A stretch of DNA of 20,308 nucleotides from Planctomycetia bacterium (GTDB taxonomy: Bacteria; Planctomycetota; Phycisphaerae; Phycisphaerales; SM1A02), in NCBI GenBank assembly GCA_005799475.1, contig SYGQ01000134.1, positions 1 through 20,308 on the forward strand, given 5' to 3'. Positions within the stretch are counted from its first letter, which is position 1. Each line of letters opens with the position of its first letter. Both the position numbers and the translations under genes were made by a program. The notes under the pieces were generated by a model. The model was not told the DNA's origin, made no database searches, and saw nothing but the letters and a program-made list of their open reading frames with translations. Shown piece after piece: positions 11,906-18,742 of the stretch.

Positions 11906-13927
11906 ATGGCTCCACGGAGCGTGGTCATCATCGGCGGCGGACATGCGGGCGTCGAGGCGGCGTGGTCCGCATCGAGCGTGCTGTCGTCGGCGGGAGCCGA
12001 GGGCGCACGCGTCGTTCTCGTGACGATGGATGCCTCGAAGATTGGCGCGATGAGTTGCAATCCCGCCATCGGCGGGCTCGCCAAGGGGCAAATGGTCTGC
12101 GAGATCGATGCGCTCGGCGGCGTGATGGGCGCGGCCGCGGACGCGACGGGAATCCAGTTTCGCGTGCTCAATGCCAGTAAGGGTGCCGCGGTGCGCGGCC
12201 CGCGGGCGCAGTGCGATCGCCATCACTACCAGGCCGAGGTGCAGCGCCGATTGGCGCTGCGAGCGAGCGCGCCCGTGCCGATCGAAGTCGTCGAGGGGTG
12301 CGTCGAGCGGCTGCTCGTGGTCGATGGAGTGCTCGTCGGTGTCGAACTCGCCGGCGGCGCGCGCCTCGTTGAGGCGGACAGTGCCGCGTGGCGCGCGAAT
12401 GACCGCGCCGTCGACCAGATGCGCCTCGGGGCGCGCGGCGACGAAGTGGCCGCGCGAATGCCGCACGGCGCATCGGCGCGTCGGCAGGCCGCACCGTCAC
12501 GCATCGATGCGAGTGCGTGCGTGTTGACGACGGGCACCTTCATGCGAGCCCTCATGCACACCGGACAGAGCCAGTGCGCGGGTGGTCGCGTGGGCGAGGG
12601 TTCCGCTGTCGGCATCGCCGGGGCACTTCGAGAACTTGGCTTTGAACTCGGTCGCCTCAAGACGGGGACGCCGCCGCGACTCGCGCGCGCCTCGGTGGAT
12701 TGGGATTCACTTCCGGCCCAGTGGGGCGATGACCCTCCGGTCCTGTTCGCCGCCAGCGGTGCCGTTCCGCGGCTCCCCCAAGTGGAGTGTCGCGAATCCG
12801 CCACCACGGCGGCGATCCATGAACTGGTCCGTGACAACCTGCACCTCGCACCGATGTACGCGGGAGCGATGGAAGCCGAGAGTGGTCCTCGGTATTGCCC
12901 GAGCCTCGAGGACAAAGTCGTCCGCTTCCCGCAGCGCGACGCGCACCATGTCTTCCTCGAACCTGAGTCCCTCGCCACCGACGATGTCTATTGCAACGGG
13001 ATCTCCACGAGTCTGCCGGCCGAGGTGCAGGCCCGCATCGTGCGCGGCTTGCGTGGATGTGAGCACGCTGTCGTCAAGCGGTGGGGGTACGCGGTCGAGT
13101 ACGACATGGTCTGGCCGCACCAGATCGATTCGACCGCGGAAACCAAGCGAGTCCGCAGGCTCTACCTCGCTGGGCAAATCAACGGTACGAGCGGGTACGA
13201 AGAGGCCGCCGCGCAGGGACTCGTCGCAGGACTCAACGCGGCGAGGTGCGCGCTCAACCTTCCCGGCGTCCGCTTCGGGCGCGACCAGGCCTACCTCGGT
13301 GTCCTCATGGATGACCTCGTCACGAGGCAGCCGCGCGAGCCGTACCGAATGTTCACAAGCCGGGCCGAACACCGCTTGCTTCTGCGCGCCGACAACGCGC
13401 CTGAGCGGCTGACCGAGTTGGGACTCAGTCTTGGACTCATCGACGCCGAAAGTGCGGAGCGAGTCGCGGAGCGAAGTCGCGCGCTCGCGTCACTGCGGCT
13501 GGTGCTTCGGCAGACGGTCGCGCCGCCCGAGTTTGGGTCGGGCAAGCGGCTCGAAGATGTTGCGCGGCGCCCCGAGATCGGCGTGCGCGACCTCGCTTCG
13601 CTCCTTGCTCGTTTGTGCGAGGGTGACTCGTCGCGGTCTGACGCATCACTCATCGAGCGAGCCATCACCGACATTCGCTACGAGGCGTACCTCCCGCGGC
13701 AGCGGGCCGAGCAGAGGCGGATGCGTGAGGCCGAACATGCGGAGATTCCCAGCGACCTCGACCTTCGAAGCATCGGCGGTATGTGCGCCGAGGCCATGGA
13801 TGTCTTGGAGCGCATGCAGCCGGCCACGCTGGGGCAGGCCTCGCGGCTTGCGGGGGTGTCGCCCTCGGATGTCTCGATTCTTGAGATCACGCTCAGGCGC
13901 CGGCGCGCCACGAAGCCCTCGCGGTAA
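11906..13927 (+). CDS. mnmG: tRNA uridine-5-carboxymethylaminomethyl synthesis enzyme
   Basis: The protein has 673 residues, about 40-50 more than the usual 620-630. With MnmE and using FAD it modifies wobble uridine 34 of several tRNAs. The FAD motif VVIIGGGHAGVEAAW is at residues 6-20. Family patterns follow: MSCNPAIGGLAKG, VRGPRAQCDRHHYQ, VLTTGTF, RLKTGTPPR, GPRYCPSLEDKVVRF, FLEPES, NGISTSLP, LAGQINGTSGYEEAAAQG and SRAEHRLLLRADNA. The C-terminal helical domain, which contacts MnmE and tRNA, is complete. The extra length sits at about residues 157-198, an Arg/Ala-rich insert between GGARLVEAD and IDASACVLTTGTF. mnmE and rsmG are not beside it. TATGCT lies 6 nt before the ATG. tRNA-Thr follows 42 nt after the stop. 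Confidence 0.96.
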   Translation: MAPRSVVIIGGGHAGVEAAWSASSVLSSAGAEGARVVLVTMDASKIGAMSCNPAIGGLAKGQMVCEIDALGGVMGAAADATGIQFRVLNASKGAAVRGPRAQCDRHHYQAEVQRRLALRASAPVPIEVVEGCVERLLVVDGVLVGVELAGGARLVEADSAAWRANDRAVDQMRLGARGDEVAARMPHGASARRQAAPSRIDASACVLTTGTFMRALMHTGQSQCAGGRVGEGSAVGIAGALRELGFELGRLKTGTPPRLARASVDWDSLPAQWGDDPPVLFAASGAVPRLPQVECRESATTAAIHELVRDNLHLAPMYAGAMEAESGPRYCPSLEDKVVRFPQRDAHHVFLEPESLATDDVYCNGISTSLPAEVQARIVRGLRGCEHAVVKRWGYAVEYDMVWPHQIDSTAETKRVRRLYLAGQINGTSGYEEAAAQGLVAGLNAARCALNLPGVRFGRDQAYLGVLMDDLVTRQPREPYRMFTSRAEHRLLLRADNAPERLTELGLSLGLIDAESAERVAERSRALASLRLVLRQTVAPPEFGSGKRLEDVARRPEIGVRDLASLLARLCEGDSSRSDASLIERAITDIRYEAYLPRQRAEQRRMREAEHAEIPSDLDLRSIGGMCAEAMDVLERMQPATLGQASRLAGVSPSDVSILEITLRRRRATKPSR

Positions 13928-13931
13928 GTGC

Positions 13932-13937
13932 TAGACT
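13932..13937 (+). promoter_or_regulatory. -10-like box TAGACT upstream of tRNA-Thr
   Basis: TAGACT lies 32 nt before the tRNA 5' end and just after the mnmG stop. It would give a 5' leader of about 26 nt to be removed by RNase P. No -35 consensus is seen 17 bp upstream. Confidence 0.35.
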
Positions 13938-13969
13938 TCGGCACGGCGTGCGTGGAAGCCGCCTCGGAT

Positions 13970-14041
13970 GCCGCTGTAGCTCAATGGTAGAGCACATGAT
14001 TTGTAATCTTGAGGTTGTCGGTTCAAGTCCGATCAGCGGCT
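13970..14041 (+). tRNA. tRNA-Thr (anticodon UGU)
   Basis: A 72-nt cloverleaf folds by hand. Acceptor stem GCCGCTG pairs with CAGCGGC. The D-arm is GCTC/GAGC with a 7-nt loop. The anticodon arm is CATGA/TCTTG with loop TTTGTAA, anticodon TGT at 14002-14004, reading ACA for threonine. The T-arm is GTCGG/CCGAT with loop TTCAAGT. The variable loop is 5 nt. Two details stand out: position 29-41 is a T-T mismatch in the anticodon stem, and the discriminator base 73 is T, where most bacterial tRNA-Thr have A. CCA is not encoded (TCTC follows). It lies between mnmG and the HD-GYP gene, 40 nt before the latter. Confidence 0.93.
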
Positions 14042-14081
14042 CTCACTCTCGAACCCACCGGATGAACTCTTCACGCTTCGC

Positions 14082-16148
14082 ATGACACTGCGACTCAAAA
14101 TCCAGCTCGTTGCCGCCGCGATTGCGGTCGCCTCCATGGTGGCGATGGCGGCGTTGGGCTTCGGCATCGCCCGGCGCGCACTTCTGGCGAGCCTCGACGA
14201 GCGCGTGAGTTCTGTGGCGGCCTCGGTGGCGGCCGGGATTGATCCGACGGATCTCGCGCAGATCAAAGATCTGGTATCCGCGCGGACGCCGGCGTACCTG
14301 CGGCTGAGGGAAGTTGCGCGCTCGGCGACTGCGGCAAGTCAGTCGGGGCTCTTCCCGATCCGCTGGGTGTACATGCTCACTCCCACGGCGCACGGCGCGA
14401 CCTCTGGGTGGGATCTCGCCGTCGACATCGACTCGGAGAGTGCGCCCGACTGGGTGCCGCCGGGGACTCCCTATTCGCCCGAGGGGGTCGATTCCACCGT
14501 GTCGCCGGTGATCGCGCCGACCGTCCATTCGATGTACCTCCACGATGAGTGGGGCGAATGGCTTTCGGGGTTCGCGCCCGTGCGCGATGCCTCGGGGCAG
14601 GTGGTCGGACTCGTCGCTGCCGACATCAATCACAAGGTGGTCGCCGATGTGATCCTCGCCGGATCGGGCAGCGTGATTCTCGTCCTCGGATTGATGTCGA
14701 CGGTGGTCTACCTCGCAGCGGGCATGAGCATCGCTCGCCTCCTGCGACCCATGGATCGCATTCGCGCACACATTGCGCGCTTGGGTGCCGGTGAGTTCGG
14801 GGAACGGCTCGTCCTTCCCGCGAACGAGGAACTTCGGGTGATCGCTGACGATCTCAATGGACTGGGTGCCAAGCTTGGCGAGCGTGAACAGCTCACGCGG
14901 GAGAACCGTGCGCTGAGTCTCGATGTCACGCGCAAGGACGAGCAGCTCGATGCGATCGCACGGGTCGATGTCCAACTGCACGAGATTCAGGACATCGACA
15001 TTCTGATCGAGAGGATCCTCGTCAATGCGCGCATGCTCCTGCGATGCGACGCCGGCAGTGTCATGCTGCGTGAAGGCGACGAGTTGATTCTGGCGTGGGT
15101 TCAGAACGACTCGTTGAGCAAGGGGCTGCCGCCGGGGCGGCGATATCGCATTCCGGTATCGAGGATTCCCGTGGGCGGCGGGAGCATTGCCGGATGGGTC
15201 GCTTCGAGCGGGCAGCCCGTCGTGATCGACGACGCCTACTCGATTCCCGCCAGCGCGCCCTATCACTTCAACAAGGTCGTGGACGACGCGACGGGCTACC
15301 GAACGCGAAGCGTGCTCGCGCTTCCGCTGCGGACTGCGAGCGGAAGGGTGGTCGGGGTCCTTCAACTGCTCAATCCCGTCGATTCTCACGGCGCCGCGCG
15401 CGTGGGCTTCACACCCGACGACCTCGAGGCCATCCATCACTTTGCCTCGGCGGCTACGGTGGCACTCGAGCGCGCCGCGCTCACTCGCTCGATCGTGATG
15501 CGCATGATCAAGATGGCTGAACTGCGCGACCCGAGCGAGACCGCCGCGCATGTGCAGCGGGTCGCGGCGTACTCCGTGATCCTCTTCGAGGCCTGGGCGG
15601 CGCGGCACGGCATCGATCCGGCAAGGGCCGAGAGCCAGCGCGACACGCTTCGGATCGCCGCGATGCTGCACGATGTTGGGAAGGTAGGTATTCCCGACGC
15701 CATCCTGAAGAAGCCCGGACGATTGACCGTCGAGGAGTACCGCACGATTCAAGACCATGTCGGGATCGGTGCCGAGTTGTTCGCCGATGGCGAGACGCCC
15801 CTCGAACGGTCGGCACGCGAAGTCGCGCTGCACCACCATGAACGATGGGACGGCGCGGGGTATCCCGGCGACACGAGCGGCACGCGCAACGGTGCCTCAG
15901 GAGGCAAGGGTCTTGGTCAACCCACGCCACTTGGCGGCGAGAAGATCCCTCTGTTCGCGCGCATCGTCGCCGTTGCCGATGTCTTCGATGCGCTCAGTTC
16001 GAAGCGTCAGTACAAGGAGGCGTGGCCAGAGGATCGCGTCATCGCGGAGATGAAGGTGAACGCTGGGCGTCAGTTCGATCCAGAACTTATCGAGATCCTG
16101 CTGGAACACCTTCCCGCCTTCCGCATGGTTGCGGCTCAGTATCCATGA
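14082..16148 (+). CDS. Membrane HD-GYP sensor with HAMP and GAF domains
   Basis: The protein has 688 residues. TM1 spans 7-29, an extracytoplasmic sensor region about 31-190 (Cache-like by layout), and TM2 191-214. A HAMP-type linker runs about 215-270 and a coiled coil to 295. A GAF domain covers about 305-465 and an HD-GYP domain 470-685. The HD-GYP motifs are intact: H490, HDVGK at 530-534, DHV near H559, HHERWDGAGYP at 585-595 and RIVAVADVFDALSS at 627-640. The family hydrolyses cyclic di-GMP or cGAMP, so this is a likely cyclic-dinucleotide phosphodiesterase. A Gly-rich insert of about 20 residues follows GYP. The start follows the tRNA by 40 nt without a clear box. The stop overlaps the metal-binding protein gene (ATGA), so the sensor is coupled to the transporter. 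Confidence 0.92.
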   Translation: MTLRLKIQLVAAAIAVASMVAMAALGFGIARRALLASLDERVSSVAASVAAGIDPTDLAQIKDLVSARTPAYLRLREVARSATAASQSGLFPIRWVYMLTPTAHGATSGWDLAVDIDSESAPDWVPPGTPYSPEGVDSTVSPVIAPTVHSMYLHDEWGEWLSGFAPVRDASGQVVGLVAADINHKVVADVILAGSGSVILVLGLMSTVVYLAAGMSIARLLRPMDRIRAHIARLGAGEFGERLVLPANEELRVIADDLNGLGAKLGEREQLTRENRALSLDVTRKDEQLDAIARVDVQLHEIQDIDILIERILVNARMLLRCDAGSVMLREGDELILAWVQNDSLSKGLPPGRRYRIPVSRIPVGGGSIAGWVASSGQPVVIDDAYSIPASAPYHFNKVVDDATGYRTRSVLALPLRTASGRVVGVLQLLNPVDSHGAARVGFTPDDLEAIHHFASAATVALERAALTRSIVMRMIKMAELRDPSETAAHVQRVAAYSVILFEAWAARHGIDPARAESQRDTLRIAAMLHDVGKVGIPDAILKKPGRLTVEEYRTIQDHVGIGAELFADGETPLERSAREVALHHHERWDGAGYPGDTSGTRNGASGGKGLGQPTPLGGEKIPLFARIVAVADVFDALSSKRQYKEAWPEDRVIAEMKVNAGRQFDPELIEILLEHLPAFRMVAAQYP

Positions 16149-17107
16149 TGCTGGTCACACTGGCGGCCTGCACGATTTCCTTGGCCATTGGCGACGATGC
16201 CGCGGCGACGGCGCCGTTGCGCGTCGGGGTCTCCAGCCCACTCATCGCCGATTGGGTCGCCGCCGTGGGTGGTTCCATGGTGCAGGTAACCACGCTCGGA
16301 GCGACCGGTGCCGACGCCCACCACTGGGAACCGGCGCCATCGGATGCCGCCGCGGCGCGTTCAGCGGCAGTGACTTTCGTCATGGGGCTCGGCACCGATT
16401 CGGGCGTCGCGGCCTTCACGAAGGCCGCTGGGGGATCTGGGCCCGTGGTCGAACTCGGCGCCGGGCTCGCTCGGCCGGGTCGTCATGCGCGGGACGAGCA
16501 CGACGATCATCACCACGACGGTCCACACGACCGACCTCACGACGACGCGGCAGTCGACCCTCACATCTGGCACGATCCGCAGCGAGTGTCGCAGATGATT
16601 GATCGCATCGAGGCGGCGCTCGCCGCCTCGCGAACGGACCAACGCGGAGCGTTTGCCGTGCGCGCGACGGCATACAAGGCTGAACTCGCGGCGCTCGACA
16701 AGTGGATCCGCGAACAGATCGAGCTCGTGCCCGCGGCCAAGCGTGTCATCGTGTCGACCCACGACGGACTCTCGTACTTCGCTGAGCGCTACGGATGTCG
16801 CGTCGTCGGGACGGACCTGAGCGCAACTTCCGGACATGCGGATCCATCGCCCAAGAGCGTCGCGCAACTCGTGCACGCTGTGAGGGAGAGCGGCGCGCGC
16901 GCGGTCATTGCGGATCCGGCGCATGGTGCCGCACTCGCGCGGACCGTCGCCCGCGAGGCCGCAGTGGCATTCGTCGACTGCGTCCATCTGGACTCGCTGC
17001 CCTCGCGCGCGAAGGGCGATACCACGGCGCCACTCCAGGCGGGCACCGCGTACGGCGCCATGATGCGCGCAAACACCCTGTGCATCGTGGAGGCGCTGCG
17101 TCCATGA
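16145..17107 (+). CDS. Zn/Mn-type ABC importer substrate-binding protein
   Basis: The protein has 320 residues. Start ATG 16145 overlaps the HD-GYP stop; ATG 16148 is an alternative. The N-terminus (MMLVTLAACTISLAIG) is a short, uncharged signal peptide; LAAC resembles a lipobox but is very close to the start. It belongs to cluster A-I metal-binding proteins (ZnuA/MntC/PsaA). Likely ligands are H59 or H60 in ADAHHWEPAPSD, H140 in DPHIWHDP, H206 in STHDGLSYFAERYG, and an acidic group near D258. A His/Asp-rich loop at about 114-134 (HDDHHHDGPHDRPHDD) is the charged loop typical of zinc-binding ZnuA. That points to zinc, but manganese or iron is not excluded. The ATPase and permease genes follow with overlaps. 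No Shine-Dalgarno sequence is seen; translation probably relies on coupling. Confidence 0.9.
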   Translation: MMLVTLAACTISLAIGDDAAATAPLRVGVSSPLIADWVAAVGGSMVQVTTLGATGADAHHWEPAPSDAAAARSAAVTFVMGLGTDSGVAAFTKAAGGSGPVVELGAGLARPGRHARDEHDDHHHDGPHDRPHDDAAVDPHIWHDPQRVSQMIDRIEAALAASRTDQRGAFAVRATAYKAELAALDKWIREQIELVPAAKRVIVSTHDGLSYFAERYGCRVVGTDLSATSGHADPSPKSVAQLVHAVRESGARAVIADPAHGAALARTVAREAAVAFVDCVHLDSLPSRAKGDTTAPLQAGTAYGAMMRANTLCIVEALRP

Positions 17108-17838
17108 AGTTGGAGTGGCTCGCATATGGCGGGCGGCACCTTCACGCGCCGGATCCCACGATGCCCGCGCTGCGCGTGAGCGAACTCGCGGTGGGCTACG
17201 CGCAGGCGAGCGAGGCCGTCCTGTCGCGGGTTGAGTTTGACCTCAGGGTCGGCGCGAAACTCGCACTCGTTGGCGCGAATGGCTCGGGCAAGAGCACGCT
17301 CCTCAAGACCATCGCGGGACTGCTGAAGCCGCGCGCCGGTGCCATTCGCGTGTTTGGACTCGCGGTTGGGGCGTGTCATCATCGGACCTCGTACCTGCCA
17401 CAGCGCGAGGAGATCAACTGGTCGTTCCCCGTGGCCGTGGAGCGCTTCGTGCTGGCCGGGCGGTTTGTGCACTGCGGGTGGCTCGCGCGCCCGGATGCCA
17501 ACGACCACGCGGTGGTCGAGTCGACGCTCGCGGAACTGGAACTGAGTGCCGTGCGCCGGACTCCAATCGGCGAACTCTCCGGCGGGCAGAAGCAGCGGAT
17601 GCTCTTGGCGCGCGCGGTCGCGCAGGGATCGGACCTGCTGCTTCTCGACGAGCCGCTCAACGCGGTCGATGCCTCCACGCGGGCGATCGTCGCGCGACTT
17701 CTCGCGCGGCTCCAGCGGGAAGGGAAGTCCATGATTGTCTCGACGCACGATGTCGGCATGCACGATCACCCCTTCGACGGCGTCCTCGCCCTCGAAGGCG
17801 GCACACTCGAGGTCCAGCCCTATGCACTGGCTCGTTGA
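17104..17838 (+). CDS. Zn/Mn-type ABC importer ATPase
   Basis: The protein has 244 residues and is the ATP-hydrolysing subunit that drives metal import from the cytoplasmic side. Walker A GANGSGKST is at 57-65, the Q-loop glutamine at 100 in YLPQREEINWSFPV, the signature LSGGQKQR at 158-165, Walker B LLLLDEP at 178-184, and the switch histidine H215 in VSTHD. The segment INWSFPVAVERFVLAGR is specific to the zinc/manganese importer branch. The start ATG overlaps the upstream stop (ATGA) and GGAGG lies 10 nt before it. The first 20 residues (MKLEWLAYGGRHLHAPDPTM) have no counterpart in the core fold; a shorter start at ATG 17161 is possible. Its end overlaps the permease gene by 17 nt. Confidence 0.94.
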   Translation: MKLEWLAYGGRHLHAPDPTMPALRVSELAVGYAQASEAVLSRVEFDLRVGAKLALVGANGSGKSTLLKTIAGLLKPRAGAIRVFGLAVGACHHRTSYLPQREEINWSFPVAVERFVLAGRFVHCGWLARPDANDHAVVESTLAELELSAVRRTPIGELSGGQKQRMLLARAVAQGSDLLLLDEPLNAVDASTRAIVARLLARLQREGKSMIVSTHDVGMHDHPFDGVLALEGGTLEVQPYALAR

Positions 17839-18643
17839 ACCCTGGTCCTTTCAGTTCATGCGCGATGCGCTCGTGGCGGGACTCGCCGCGGGCATGGGGT
17901 GTGCGGCCTTGGGTGTGTTCGTGGTGTTCCGCCGGATGGCGTTTGCGGGCGAGGCGATGTCGCACACGACACTTCCTGGACTCGTCGTGGCGCAGTGGCA
18001 GGGGTGGAGCCTCTCGCTCGGGGCGCTCGCGAGCAATCTCATCACGGCGCTCGGGATTGGCCTGCTCTCCGGACGCGCCTCGAAGGGACGCGGCGTGCGT
18101 GAGGACGCGGCCATCGGCGTCGTGTTCACTGGGATGTTCGCGCTCGGCGTGATGTTGACCAGTCTGGGGGGCTCGTGGCGCGATCTCAGCCACCTCATCC
18201 TCGGGAACATTCTTGCCGTCGAGCCTGGGAGCCTCTGGTTCATGATCGGCTCTGCGCTCGCGATCCTTGTGGTGCTGGCGGCTCTCCACAAGGAGCTTGA
18301 ACTGACGAGTTACGACGCGACATACGCCGATCTCATCGGCATCGGTTCAGGGCGAGCGCGGCTGCTGGTCCTGGCACTCGTCGCCTTCGCCGTCGTCTCG
18401 GGGGTTCAGGTCGTCGGCGTGGTGCTCACGAGCGCGCTCCTCATCAGTCCCCCGGCGACCGCCGCGATGTTCACGCGCACGCTGCGGCCCATGATGGTGC
18501 TGTCGGTCATCGTTTCGTGGATCGCCGTGGTGGGCGGACTGACGCTCGCCTACCACGCCGACCTCCCGGCAGGCGCGGCCATCGTCGGGTGCTCGGCAGT
18601 GACCTTTGCGCTCGCGTGGGCGTGGCGCCGCATGCGCGGCTAG
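17822..18643 (+). CDS. Zn/Mn-type ABC importer permease
   Basis: The protein has 273 residues and is the membrane channel of the importer (ZnuB/MntB, ABC-3 family). It has about eight hydrophobic segments from residue 14 onward. Family marks are FQFMRDALVAGLAAGMGCAALGVFVVFRRMAFAGEAMSHTTLPGLV (split over residues 9-55), EDAAIGVVFTGMFALGVML, and GVQVVGVVLTSALLISPPATA near the end. The start ATG lies 17 nt inside the ATPase gene with GAGG 9 nt upstream, so it is coupled. The three transporter subunits form one unit with the HD-GYP gene. No terminator with a T-run follows; the next gene starts 99 nt downstream. Confidence 0.94.
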   Translation: MHWLVEPWSFQFMRDALVAGLAAGMGCAALGVFVVFRRMAFAGEAMSHTTLPGLVVAQWQGWSLSLGALASNLITALGIGLLSGRASKGRGVREDAAIGVVFTGMFALGVMLTSLGGSWRDLSHLILGNILAVEPGSLWFMIGSALAILVVLAALHKELELTSYDATYADLIGIGSGRARLLVLALVAFAVVSGVQVVGVVLTSALLISPPATAAMFTRTLRPMMVLSVIVSWIAVVGGLTLAYHADLPAGAAIVGCSAVTFALAWAWRRMRG

Positions 18644-18727
18644 AACCGCGGCCACACGCCTGCGGTGGACGGAGTGCAACGCCGCGGCAGTTCTGAGAAC
18701 GAGCGACTCTGGACGCACGCGCTGCTC

Positions 18728-18733
18728 TAGGAT
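18728..18733 (+). promoter_or_regulatory. -10-like box TAGGAT for ettA
   Basis: TAGGAT lies 9 nt before the ATG at 18743 and would give a leader of about 3 nt. The rest of the 99-nt spacer 18644-18742 shows nothing else clear: no riboswitch, repeat or strong hairpin. Confidence 0.45.
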
Positions 18734-18742
18734 GGCTCGACT

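Noticed and set aside
14062..14085. A 7-codon mini-frame (MNSSRFA) ending on the HD-GYP start codon in ATGA
   Set aside because: It copies the overlap style of the operons here, but seven codons without a ribosome-binding site or box are easily chance. It would need conservation in relatives.
14043..15839. A 598-codon open frame on the minus strand, opposite the HD-GYP gene
   Set aside because: Its product is rich in His, Arg, Asp and Gly without any domain, as expected from the antisense of GC-rich coding DNA. The plus-strand frame has intact HAMP, GAF and HD-GYP motifs over the same region.
18644..18742. Terminator or riboswitch in the longest spacer, before ettA
   Set aside because: Only a weak GC pairing (CCGC with GCGG) without a T-run is visible, and no recognisable riboswitch core.
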